This document shows, piece by piece, positions 8,455 to 15,456 of a stretch of DNA of 38,003 nucleotides. The stretch is from Alphaproteobacteria bacterium. Lineage in GTDB: Bacteria; Pseudomonadota; Alphaproteobacteria; Micropepsales; Micropepsaceae. The notes beneath the pieces were generated by a model that saw nothing but the letters and a program-made list of their open reading frames with translations, was not told the DNA's origin and ran no database searches. The translations under genes were made by a program, and so were the position numbers. The stretch lies in contig JAHFQC010000048.1 in the NCBI GenBank assembly GCA_023259375.1, positions 1-38,003 of the forward strand, in the 5' to 3' direction. The stretch's first letter is position 1. The number at the start of each line of letters is the position of its first letter.

Positions 8455-10190
8455 AGGCCGAGCCCGCGGTTGCGCCCGAAGCCCCAGTCGATGCCGCCGT
8501 CGCTGCGCGTGACGCCGGAGACGTGGCGGCCGAGTTGCTTTTCGAGGGAGGGCGTCCAGGGCACGAGCTGGAAGCCGAGACCATCGTCGATCATGGCGAA
8601 CCGGCCCGAGGCGAGCGCGAAGCGCTGTCGGTAGGCGCCAGCGACATACTCGCCGGCGGCGGCGCGATTGAACGGCTGGCCTGTCTCGGCCGCGAGCCGC
8701 TCGCCCAAGGCTTCGACCTCCCGGCGCCGAAGCGTTCCGATCAGGCCCTGGGAGAAGACGATGCCCCGTGCCTGGCGTTCGGCGAGACCTTGCTCGATGA
8801 GCTGATCGGCCCGCCGCTGCATGGCGTCGCGGACCTCGGCGCCGAAGCCGGCCTGGCCAAGCGCCACGGGGTCGCGCGCGACGGCCTGCCGATCGAGCCA
8901 GGTCGCGCCGCTGGCGGCCACCTGGTTCTCGATGGAGAGATCGGATCGCACGGCGAGCGCGACACGCCGCCGCCCTTGCGCGTCGTCGAACGTGCGCAGC
9001 TCGACGATCGAACCCGATGCACTGTCGCCGGCGGCGTCGAGATCGGGGAATTTGATATGATGGGTGAGGCCGTCAACGCCGTCCACGACGGCATAGGCCG
9101 TTCCTTTCAGCTCGTCGTCGAGGCCGCGATCGACGAGCCGGCCGATGACCGGCACTTCGAGGCTCTCGCCGGCAAGAACGTAGCTCGCGGTCGCGCGCTC
9201 GATGCCACGTTCGGTCAGGCTGCGGTGGATGCGCTTAATGATGTCGCCGCGCTCGCCAAGTTCGCGCAACGTCGTCTCGGCGGCCTCATCCATCGTCCAC
9301 TGGCCGGGTCCGATCTGGTGGGCGAACCCGAGGCTCTCCAGATGGCGCAGCCGTCCAACCTTGAGGCTATGGAACTCATCGGGCTGCTGACCGACGACGG
9401 TGGCTAGGTCGATGACGCCATGCCGGTCGGCATCGCGAGCCAGTTGCCGATCGAGCTGCGTCCAGCGCTCGACCTCCACCTGGCGCTCGAGCGCGTGACG
9501 AATATCGAGATCGCTGCGCAGCCCCAGCTCTTGCGTGACCAGGTCCTGGGCGCGGGCGCGCATTCCCTCTTTGATGTAATCGCGTGAGATGACGAGGTCC
9601 TGGCCGTCCTCGGCGACGCCGCGCACGATGATGTGGACGTGCGGGTGCTGCGTGTTCCAGTGATCGACGGCGACCCAGTCGAGCTTGGTGCCGAGGTCCT
9701 TCTCCATCTGGCCGACCAGCTCGCGGGTGTAACCCTGGAGGTCGGCCATCTCCGGCGCGTCCTCGGGCGAGACGATGAAACGGAAATGATGGCGGTCCTT
9801 CTCGCACCGCTCGGCAAAGGTCTTGGGATCGGCATCGTCCGTGTCCGGGCCGAACAAGTGGGCCTTCTCTCCGTCCCGGGTGACGCCCTCGCGCCGGAGG
9901 TAGCTGAGATGGGCTCCGAGCGGCGCCGAACGCGCCGTGTGACGCACGACGCGCGTCTTGACCGTCACCAGTCGGGATCGGCCAGTCAGCAGGCGGTTCG
10001 CACGGACGGCGGCGACGCGCCCGCGCCCGAACGTCGAGCGACTCCCGGATCTGAGCAGCCCCTGACGCGAGACGCCGCCGCCGGCGCGCTGGGCGGCGGC
10101 GAGCGCCTGGGCGACGAAGGGCTTGGCGCGCTGACTGCGCGATGAGCGGATGCGCCCTGGCCGAGGCTGGAAGTCGTTCTCCTCAGCCAT
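8451..10190 (-). CDS. Conjugative relaxase, VirD2/DUF3363 type
   Basis: A 579-aa relaxase from ATG 10190. The HUH histidine motif WNTQHPHVHIIVRG is at 178-191 (HPHVH 182-186). A tyrosine in LGAHLSYLRREG (Y97) is the likely nicking residue by its place before the HUH motif. The basic N-terminal 80 residues precede the catalytic domain; the C-terminal two thirds match the DUF3363 region (HGVIDLATVV through RHVSGVTRSDGGIDWGFGR). It nicks one strand at oriT and pilots the DNA through TraG. It is similar in placement to RlxS of ICEMlSymR7A. The frame extends 27 codons further up, but those codons run through the repeats proposed as oriT, so ATG 10190 was chosen. Confidence 0.93.
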   Translation of the reverse strand: MAEENDFQPRPGRIRSSRSQRAKPFVAQALAAAQRAGGGVSRQGLLRSGSRSTFGRGRVAAVRANRLLTGRSRLVTVKTRVVRHTARSAPLGAHLSYLRREGVTRDGEKAHLFGPDTDDADPKTFAERCEKDRHHFRFIVSPEDAPEMADLQGYTRELVGQMEKDLGTKLDWVAVDHWNTQHPHVHIIVRGVAEDGQDLVISRDYIKEGMRARAQDLVTQELGLRSDLDIRHALERQVEVERWTQLDRQLARDADRHGVIDLATVVGQQPDEFHSLKVGRLRHLESLGFAHQIGPGQWTMDEAAETTLRELGERGDIIKRIHRSLTERGIERATASYVLAGESLEVPVIGRLVDRGLDDELKGTAYAVVDGVDGLTHHIKFPDLDAAGDSASGSIVELRTFDDAQGRRRVALAVRSDLSIENQVAASGATWLDRQAVARDPVALGQAGFGAEVRDAMQRRADQLIEQGLAERQARGIVFSQGLIGTLRRREVEALGERLAAETGQPFNRAAAGEYVAGAYRQRFALASGRFAMIDDGLGFQLVPWTPSLEKQLGRHVSGVTRSDGGIDWGFGRNRGLGL

Positions 10191-10201
10191 GGCCGGCCTC
10201 G

Positions 10202-10276
10202 GCAATGTGCGGAAAAGGCAGCTCCAGCAATGTATTGAAGCGCAAGCGCACATTGCGCGCGGACGCCGCACATTGC
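10202..10276. repeat. Repeated 10-mer CGCACATTGC upstream of the relaxase; oriT/operator candidate
   Basis: The 10-mer CGCACATTGC occurs at 10247-10256 and 10267-10276, exactly 20 bp apart on the same face of the helix, and as its perfect reverse complement GCAATGTGCG at 10202-10211. A partial copy (GCAATGT) is at 10227-10233. Four sites in 75 bp just ahead of the relaxase start are best read as binding sites for the relaxase, an accessory protein or an autoregulator. Confidence 0.55.
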
Positions 10277-10298
10277 CAGATCAGCGAAAAAACCAAGC

Positions 10299-10362
10299 AA
10301 AAACAACCGACCGACCGAGCCGCACCTTGCGGCCTTTTATCTGGCCCTCGGTCGGTTGTTTT
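10299..10362. repeat. Long inverted repeat with inner hairpin; terminator or part of oriT
   Basis: The left arm AAAACAACCGACCGACCGAG (from 10300) and right arm CTCGGTCGGTTGTTTT (10347-10362) are inverted copies, apart from four extra bases on the left. Between them sits a perfect 6-bp hairpin GCCGCA-CCT-TGCGGC (about 10318-10332) followed by CTTTT. With A-tracts and T-tracts at the ends it could stop transcription in either direction between the transglycosylase and relaxase genes. Inverted repeats of this kind also mark many oriT sites, and it lies next to the 10-mer repeats. Confidence 0.55.
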
Positions 10363-10544
10363 CTGCACTCCTCCCCTGAACGCCCTTCCTTCTTCCCGGG
10401 AATACGCTCGCGTGCGCCTCCCTATGCCATGGCAGCCGTTCACGCTGAGAGAGCCACTCAACATCATGGCTGGCTTTCGACCGCCAAGGATCGCGCACAC
10501 CGGCCAGGATGGCGCGGCATCGGACATGCGCGCGAGCCACAGGA

Positions 10545-11258
10545 TCATCGCTTCGGCCCCGCTGCAGAAACAGCGACGAAAAGGCCCTCGGATTGCGGGG
10601 CAATGGCTGAGACATAGCGCAAGGCCACGACGGTCGGCGGGTCTATCGGTCGCGGCTTCTCGGTCGCCTGTTTGACAGGTTCAGCGCTTGCCGACCGCAT
10701 GATGAAGAGCGGCGCCTGTGTCCAGGACGACGGATCGGAGGCCGCCGCAAGGACAGGCCCATCGATCGCGCCGTCCCCGACAAAAGGGACGAGCGCTGCG
10801 ACATAAGCGATTGTTTCCGGCGGCAGCGGGCGGCGACGGTCGCGATAATCCTCGTAGCGACCCGGTCCGGCATTGTAGGCCGCGAGGAAGCCCGGCGATC
10901 CGTAGCGGTCGTGCATCTCGCGCAGGAAGGCCGCGCCCGCCAGGATATTGTCGTGCGGATCAAACGCGTCACGTCCGAGGCCGTAGCGTGCGCGTAGCGC
11001 CGCCCAGGTCTCGGGCATGAGCTGCATCAAGCCCATCGCCCCCTTTGGCGAGACGGCACGGCGATCGCCGCGGCTCTCCACGCGCATGATCGCCCGTATC
11101 CAAGCCGCCGGAATGGCGAAGCGTTGGGCGGCTTCGGCGATCAGGCCAGTGTAGGGATCGCTCGCGGCCTGCACGGCGGGCGATGTCGGCTGGGCGTGGG
11201 CGGAGGCAGGCATGCCGATCACCGTCACGCTGGCGAGCAGAAGAAGCGCGCGCCGCAT
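10545..11258 (-). CDS. Lytic transglycosylase of the conjugation system (VirB1-like)
   Basis: A 237-aa exported protein with a signal peptide (MRRALLLLASVTVIGMPASAHA). The SLT/goose-lysozyme-like domain spans about residues 34-145: catalytic Glu in IMRVESRG (E61), then GAMGLMQLMPETW (74-85), NILAGAAFLREM and AAYNAGPGRYEDY (126-138). It opens gaps in peptidoglycan so that the mating pore can be built. The C-terminal 90 residues are unassigned and probably flexible. It ends 354 bp before the relaxase gene; the gap carries the oriT-like repeats. It starts 4 bp after the DUF736 stop, so it is cotranscribed with the genes upstream. Confidence 0.93.
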   Translation of the reverse strand: MRRALLLLASVTVIGMPASAHAQPTSPAVQAASDPYTGLIAEAAQRFAIPAAWIRAIMRVESRGDRRAVSPKGAMGLMQLMPETWAALRARYGLGRDAFDPHDNILAGAAFLREMHDRYGSPGFLAAYNAGPGRYEDYRDRRRPLPPETIAYVAALVPFVGDGAIDGPVLAAASDPSSWTQAPLFIMRSASAEPVKQATEKPRPIDPPTVVALRYVSAIAPQSEGLFVAVSAAGPKR

Positions 11259-11262
11259 GCGA

Positions 11263-11598
11263 TCAGCCCCGCTCGCCGCGCTTGGGCTGACGGTTCCAGC
11301 TCAGCACCCAAGCCGACTTGTCGTCGCCCGCCTGGAAGAGATTGGCGCGGATCGGCTGCGCGAGCGCGGGATCGTCAATGACCAGCGAGACGTACTCGCC
11401 CGCCTTCTCGCCGGTGCGTTTCCAGCCCGCGCCGATCTCCGGGCCGTCGCCGTCACCCATGTGGATGCGGTAGTCCGGCGCGTTCTCGGCATCGGAGGAT
11501 TCGGCCGGGACGAGGGAAAGGTCCCGGTAGAAGAACAGCGTCTGGATGCGTCCGGTGAAGCCGGAATTATCGCGGGTGAAGTGACCGATCTGCGCCAT
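11263..11598 (-). CDS. DUF736 family protein (copy 1)
   Basis: A 111-aa protein starting MAQIGHFTRDNSGFTGRIQT, the standard N-terminus of the DUF736 family. Small acidic domain with the conserved parts YRIHMGDGDGPEIGAGWKRT, EYVSLVIDDP and IRANLFQAGDDKSAWVLSWNR. The family is common on alphaproteobacterial plasmids and ICEs and has no settled function. The open frame runs much further upstream through traF, but the ATG at 11598 has a strong AAAGGAG about 5-8 bases ahead and gives the family start. A second copy lies at 21295-21621. Confidence 0.93.
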   Translation of the reverse strand: MAQIGHFTRDNSGFTGRIQTLFFYRDLSLVPAESSDAENAPDYRIHMGDGDGPEIGAGWKRTGEKAGEYVSLVIDDPALAQPIRANLFQAGDDKSAWVLSWNRQPKRGERG

Positions 11599-11633
11599 GG
11601 GAAATCTCCTTTGCTGGCGGGTTGAGAAGCGGA

Positions 11634-12179
11634 TCAATGCGTGGCGGCGCGCCACACGAAGCGGCCGTCGCCGGCTTCGTCGGTCCACAGCGGGACCGCG
11701 CGGGCGACGATCGAAGTGACGGGAAGCGGGCCGAAATAGCGGCCGTCCAGGCTGTCGGGGACGGTCGGGTTCATGAGGAAGACTTCGCTGGGGCCGAGCG
11801 TGTGGCAGCCGCTCCAGCGCGGTAGCGGGCGGCCAAGGTGATCGCGCTCGCGCGCCGCGCCGACCTCCACGCGATCTACGGTGATGACGTCGGCCGCGCG
11901 GCACACGGTCTGCCCAGGCAATGCCATCACATGCTTCAGCAGCGGCACGCCCCTGGGCAGGAAACCGCCAGCGGCAAGGTAGCTGGCGATCGGCTCGGGC
12001 GGGCGCACCGCGACCAACTCGAGCGCGCGGAGCTGACCCACCGGGCGCAGTGCATAGAGCCCGGTGGGCGTGCTCGCGGTCTCGTTCCAAATCAGCCGCG
12101 GCGCAGGGTGGAAGAACGCCAGCGCGCCGACGCCGAGCATGGCGAAATACGTCGTCATGACGTAGCCGAAGCGGGTCAT
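11634..12179 (-). CDS. traF: TraF, S26-type conjugal pilin peptidase
   Basis: A 181-aa signal-peptidase-like protein. After a membrane segment (about residues 8-24, MTTYFAMLGVGALAFF) comes the catalytic serine region NETASTPTGLYAL (S36) and the catalytic lysine region LLKHVMALPGQTV (K82), the Ser/Lys dyad of S26 peptidases. Near the end is SEVFLMNP...SLDGRYFGPLPV, also family-typical. In RP4 the TraF enzyme cuts and cyclises TrbC pilin. The frame is open nine codons further, but ATG 12179 overlaps the upstream stop as ATGA, so it was chosen. Confidence 0.94.
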   Translation of the reverse strand: MTRFGYVMTTYFAMLGVGALAFFHPAPRLIWNETASTPTGLYALRPVGQLRALELVAVRPPEPIASYLAAGGFLPRGVPLLKHVMALPGQTVCRAADVITVDRVEVGAARERDHLGRPLPRWSGCHTLGPSEVFLMNPTVPDSLDGRYFGPLPVTSIVARAVPLWTDEAGDGRFVWRAATH

Positions 12180-12694
12180 AGGATGACGCTCCGGCGCTTG
12201 AGCCACGCTTGATGCTGCTCGCGTGTGTAAATGCGCGGCTCATGGCCGGCGGCGAGGCGGTTGTGGAGGTGGCGCCAGTATTCCGGCGCGGCGTCCGCAG
12301 GATCGAGGTCGAGCGCCTCGACCGCATCGATCGCCTGCAACACCCGCTCGACCTTCGGCCAGCTATCGACGCGCAGCAGGATCTCGCCGCCGGGCCGCAC
12401 AAAGGGCAGCGTCTGGTAGCGGGCGCCGGCCTCGACCGCGAGCACGATGTCCATGCGCGAGACGACGGTGCCGAAGTCGTTCGAGGTCCAGCGGACGAAC
12501 GCGAAGATGCTGTTCGGTTTGAAGCTGGAAATGCTGCGGCGGCGGTCGAGGATCTTTTCTTCGGTGCGGCGGCCGAAGCGCAGCCAGTGCTCGATCTTCT
12601 TCTCGATCCACGTCAGCTCGACATGGGTGAGTGCGACCGCGCGCCGATGCGATGGCGGCACGACGCGCGGTGGTGCCGGCTCGTTGTCGTTCAT
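12176..12694 (-). CDS. DUF2840 family protein
   Basis: A 172-aa protein with the DUF2840 pattern LTHVELTWIEKKIEHWLRFG, then RSISSFKPNSIFAFVRWTSNDFGTVVSRMDIV and a C-terminus YTREQHQAWLKRRSVIL. DUF2840 genes stand between parA and traF in many alphaproteobacterial conjugative elements; no biochemical role is established. The chosen ATG (12694) overlaps the upstream RHH gene by 4 bp, and its own stop overlaps traF by 4 bp. The longer upstream frame is antisense-style noise through the RHH and parA genes. Confidence 0.9.
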   Translation of the reverse strand: MNDNEPAPPRVVPPSHRRAVALTHVELTWIEKKIEHWLRFGRRTEEKILDRRRSISSFKPNSIFAFVRWTSNDFGTVVSRMDIVLAVEAGARYQTLPFVRPGGEILLRVDSWPKVERVLQAIDAVEALDLDPADAAPEYWRHLHNRLAAGHEPRIYTREQHQAWLKRRSVIL

Positions 12695-12945
12695 GAGGGC
12701 TCTCCGGGATCGGCGGGGAATTCGCGCGCGAAGAGGTCGCGCAGCATGTCGGCGACGGTGATGCCGCGCCGGAAGGCGGCGACCTTGATGCGACCGCGCA
12801 GCGCCGGCGTAACGTCGATCGTGAGCCGGGCGTTGAAGGCGGAGACCTCCTCCGTGCGCCGGCCAGGCGTCTCGGGAGCTTTGATCCAGCTCTCCGCATT
12901 GCCTGGGCGCGCGACGAATCCGCGCCGGTTGGAGCGCTCGCTCAT
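12691..12945 (-). CDS. Small ribbon-helix-helix partner of ParA
   Basis: An 84-aa protein with a flexible N-terminal arm (MSERSNRRGFVARPGNAESW) and a C-terminal ribbon-helix-helix-like part (AFNARLTIDVTPALRGRIKVAAFRRGITVADMLRDLFAREF). This is the layout of ParG-type centromere-binding proteins that work with a small ParA. It follows parA with a 4-bp overlap and overlaps DUF2840 by 4 bp. Role as centromere-binding partner and autorepressor of the parA operon is inferred from size, fold and position. Confidence 0.78.
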   Translation of the reverse strand: MSERSNRRGFVARPGNAESWIKAPETPGRRTEEVSAFNARLTIDVTPALRGRIKVAAFRRGITVADMLRDLFAREFPADPGEPS

Positions 12946-13580
12946 GGCGCGATCCTCGCGACTTCAACGGCGAGCGCGGCGATCTCGCGGGCGGCGGCGC
13001 TGTGATCTGCAAGCTCGAAGACGAGCCGGCCGGACTGTGCGGCGTCGGCGAAGATGACGCGCTGGCCGATGGTGGTGGAGAGCACCGGTGGATCGTGGTC
13101 GGCCAGCGTTTCCGCTGTTTCCCGGGCGATCACCGTGCGCGTGGCGCAGCGGTTCAACACGAAACGCGCGGCGAGCCCAGGACGATAGATGCGCGCCTCG
13201 CGAAGCAGGGCCAGCATCTCAGCGGAGGCCCAGCCGTCGAAGGGCGATGGCTGCACGGGGATGAGCACGAGATCGGCCGCGAGCAGCGCCGAGCGCATCA
13301 GGCCAGCGACACGCGGCGGCCCATCGATGACGACATGATCGGCGGCGCGCGCGATCTCCGGGGCTTCACGGTGCAGCGTGTCACGCGCGAGGCCAACGAC
13401 ACCGAACAGCCGTGAGACATTCTCCCGCGCCCGCTGCTGCGACCAATCGAGCGCTGAGCCCTGCGGGTCCGCGTCGATCAGTGTGACGCGCTTGCCGTGC
13501 AGCGCCAGCTCGCCGGCGAGGTGCAGCGCGAGCGTGGTCTTGCCGCCGCCGCCCTTCTGGTTGAGCAGAGCGACGATCAT
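12942..13580 (-). CDS. parA: ParA-family partition ATPase
   Basis: A 212-aa small ParA/MinD-type ATPase without an N-terminal DNA-binding domain. The deviant Walker A motif KGGGGKTT is at residues 9-16, Walker A' LIDADPQGS follows at about 34-42, and VVIDGPP is the Walker B region. It moves or positions the element at cell division, presumably with the RHH protein encoded next. It overlaps repA by 4 bp upstream and the RHH gene by 4 bp downstream, forming an alpA-repA-parA-RHH unit. Confidence 0.94.
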   Translation of the reverse strand: MIVALLNQKGGGGKTTLALHLAGELALHGKRVTLIDADPQGSALDWSQQRARENVSRLFGVVGLARDTLHREAPEIARAADHVVIDGPPRVAGLMRSALLAADLVLIPVQPSPFDGWASAEMLALLREARIYRPGLAARFVLNRCATRTVIARETAETLADHDPPVLSTTIGQRVIFADAAQSGRLVFELADHSAAAREIAALAVEVARIAP

Positions 13581-14686
13581 CGCTTCCCTCCCGGCTTGTG
13601 GCTGAAGGGCAGCGGGGGTTGGCGTGCCGGCTGTTCGGAGGTCTGCGCGGCTTGGGGCGCGCCTTTATCCGCAGATCGCGCGCGCCAACTACAAAAGTTA
13701 GATTCTGAGTTAGACTCTAAGTTAAGGCCCGGAATCGCCGTTTCCGGCCAAAGTGTTAGCTGCGGTTCGTGCGTGCGAAGTCCCGATAGGGCTGCGTGCG
13801 AAATCCCGATACCGTTTGCGTGCGAAGTCCCGAGCGTTTCCACAGCGCCATCCACAGGGACTGTGGATAAGTGTGCGGGCAGGATGCGCAGCAGCTCGCG
13901 GCGGCCTTGCCACTCGATGCGCAGGCGATAGCCGGGCAGCGGCTGGCGCGCGGCGATGCGCCGGATCTGGAGCGCGAAATCGGAGACGCGCACCAGGCTG
14001 CCGGACTTCTCGTGGAGATGGGAAATCTCGAAGAGCCAGCCGTTGGGCTGGCGGCCGGCGTGCTTACGGGCGACGCGGTACAGCCAGCGCTCGATGCCGC
14101 CGGTTAGCCGGAAGTAGGCTGGATCAATCGCGAGAACGAGCGAGCGATCGATGACGCCGCGGTAGAACCAGTCGGGGAGCACGAACTCCATGCCTTCGAC
14201 GCGGCCCTCGCGCGTCGTGCATTCCGCCCACTCGTTGATCCAGGAGAACTGGTGACGCCGCCAATGCTCGCCGCTGCGGATGGTTGTGCGGATAACGGTC
14301 GACTGCAGGCGGGCGAGCGCGCCCTTCAGCAGTTTGTAGTCGCGGGCCCCCGTCTGGCGGCCGATGGAGGTCAGCAGCTGATAGGGTGTGAAGCGGAGGA
14401 ACCGCGAGGTCTTGAACCCAAGGTTCTCGGCCTCGACGATTTGGCTCGCCGCCCAGATCAGGACGTCGGCGTCCCAAATGGTCGCCATGCCGTGCTCGGG
14501 CACGGCGTAGACCTCGACTCGAACGCCGGCGGCTTCGTAGAGGATCGGCGCGGTGCGCCGAGACTTGGCGAGCGAGAAGAACGGCCGTTCCATGAGGTCG
14601 CGCTGATCGCGTGGGCTGGCATCGCCAGTGGCGACGACGAACGGTTCGAGCTGGCTCCGTTCGCTGGCGGTGATGAGGCGCGACAT
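13577..14686 (-). CDS. repA: RepA-type replication initiator
   Basis: A 369-aa initiator of the RepA class found on alphaproteobacterial plasmids and ICEs. Recognisable parts: DASPRDQRDLMERPFFSLAKSRR, then MATIWDADVLIWAASQIVEA, RFTPYQLLTSIGRQTGARDY and a second winged-helix-like part (RLTGGIERWLYRVARKHAG, SGSLVRVSDFALQIRRIAA). ATG 14686, 13 bp after the alpA stop and behind a GAGG, was chosen; ATG 14710 (eight codons longer, overlapping alpA) is the alternative. Codons about 284-330 are also the putative origin (repeats listed separately), which shows in the protein as repeated SHA/THE and ESNSESN units. The last 40 residues look disordered. It starts replication of the element, as a plasmid or during ICE excision. 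Confidence 0.9.
   Translation of the reverse strand: MSRLITASERSQLEPFVVATGDASPRDQRDLMERPFFSLAKSRRTAPILYEAAGVRVEVYAVPEHGMATIWDADVLIWAASQIVEAENLGFKTSRFLRFTPYQLLTSIGRQTGARDYKLLKGALARLQSTVIRTTIRSGEHWRRHQFSWINEWAECTTREGRVEGMEFVLPDWFYRGVIDRSLVLAIDPAYFRLTGGIERWLYRVARKHAGRQPNGWLFEISHLHEKSGSLVRVSDFALQIRRIAARQPLPGYRLRIEWQGRRELLRILPAHLSTVPVDGAVETLGTSHANGIGISHAALSGLRTHEPQLTLWPETAIPGLNLESNSESNFCSWRARSADKGAPQAAQTSEQPARQPPLPFSHKPGGKR
13696..13870. other. Putative replication origin inside repA: AT-rich 12-mers, iterons, DnaA boxes
   Basis: Three kinds of origin sequence occur in 175 bp of the repA 3' coding region. First, AT-rich 12-bp direct repeats AGTTAGATTCTG (13696-13707), AGTTAGACTCTA (13708-13719) and AGTTAAG (13720-13726), like a DNA unwinding element. 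Second, three 17-bp iterons GCGTGCGAAGTCCCGAT (13771-13787), one-mismatch copies at 13794-13810 and 13818-13834, spaced 23 and 24 bp. Third, a perfect DnaA box TTATCCACA on the minus strand (13862-13870) that forms the palindrome ATCCACAG-GGA-CTGTGGAT (13850-13868) with a second, weaker box. The order unwinding element, iterons, DnaA box is that of an iteron origin. Confidence 0.82.
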
Positions 14687-14699
14687 CGTTGCGACGGCC

Positions 14700-14948
14700 T
14701 CAGCGAGCATGGCCAGCGGCGCGGGCCTCGACGTAGCGGGGGTCCGACGTCGAGCTGCAGGCGGACTTGTCGGCCCAGGCTTCGAGATCGTCGACCGCAT
14801 AGACGACTCGGCCGCCGAGCTTGCGGAAGGTCGGCCCGCTGCCGTGGCAGCGATATTTTTCCAGCGTGCGCGGCGAGATGCCGAGCATGCGTGCGGCCTC
14901 GTGAGTGCGGACGTAGCGCGTAGCGAGTGGCGCGGACCTGTCGAGCAT
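14700..14948 (-). CDS. AlpA/MerR-like helix-turn-helix protein
   Basis: An 82-aa protein with an excisionase-type winged helix: TRYVRTHEAARMLGISPRTLEKYRCHGSGPTFRKLGGRVVYAVDDLEAWA (residues 10-59). GGAGG lies 7 bases ahead of ATG 14948. Genes of this type sit directly before repA in many elements of this family, so it is probably the first gene of the repA-parA operon and its regulator. It could in principle be a recombination directionality factor, since RDFs share the fold; its tie to repA argues for replication control. The Cys-Ser-rich tail (ACSSTSDPRYVEARAAGHAR) has no known role. Confidence 0.8.
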   Translation of the reverse strand: MLDRSAPLATRYVRTHEAARMLGISPRTLEKYRCHGSGPTFRKLGGRVVYAVDDLEAWADKSACSSTSDPRYVEARAAGHAR

Positions 14949-15456
14949 GGGAAGCCTCCGTCTTGCCTCGAAGCGCCGCGGCCAAGTCGCGGCATGTCGG
15001 GGTCACGGTGGCGGAGAGTTCAGGCGTTGGGGGTGGACAAAGATTTTCGGAGGGGTGTGTCCCCCTTCACTGCAATCCGGAGCCGGGACGCGTGGGTCGT
15101 TGCGCTGCTCAATTCATGGGAATCGCTGACCAAGGTGACCGATGACGGAATTTCCTGTCGAAGGCCGCCAGGGGGACAAACCGGTCGGACCGCTTTGAGC
15201 GGATAGAACCGGAAAGCCGTCGTTCCTGCTTGCGACGTGAATCGACCAAAGCCGGGCGCTTGGTTGCCGAGCCGGTGATCCGGAGAGCAGTCATTCGCGG
15301 ACCGGAGCCAAGGACGGCTCCGCGCCCGCCTCGGTCATTCGAGAACTAGGCCGCCTCTCTCGAAAGCGGTCGCTCGTTCGAACAGGAATTCATCGCCGAT
15401 AGCGGCTAGAGTTACTCTGGCCTAGATTTGGGGGCGAGATTCGGTGAGGTGGATGC
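14949..15456. other. Intergenic region between alpA-like gene and helicase cargo gene
   Basis: No gene is supported in these 508 bp. It should hold the minus-strand promoter of alpA-repA-parA and the plus-strand promoter of the helicase gene, but no convincing -35/-10 pair stands out. A short hairpin AGGGG-TGTGTC-CCCCT is at 15051-15066. Short open frames here have no family features. The sequence style (repeated CGGTCG, GAACCGGAAAGCCG) resembles intergenic DNA of sphingomonads. Confidence 0.5.

Noticed and set aside
6808..9407. Plus-strand frames of 608 and 336 aa across traG and the relaxase gene
   Set aside because: Antisense to two well-supported conjugation genes; no motif and no ribosome binding site.
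13771..13834. Three short repeats as a CRISPR array
   Set aside because: Only 17 bp long with 6-7 bp between them, inside repA and next to DnaA boxes; these are iterons.
14700..14948. AlpA-like gene as the excisionase of an ICE
   Set aside because: Same fold, but it is the first gene of the repA-parA operon and no integrase is near, so replication control is the simpler reading.
15109..15294. Minus-strand 61-aa frame before the helicase gene
   Set aside because: Arg/Ser-rich, no ribosome binding site, no family pattern.
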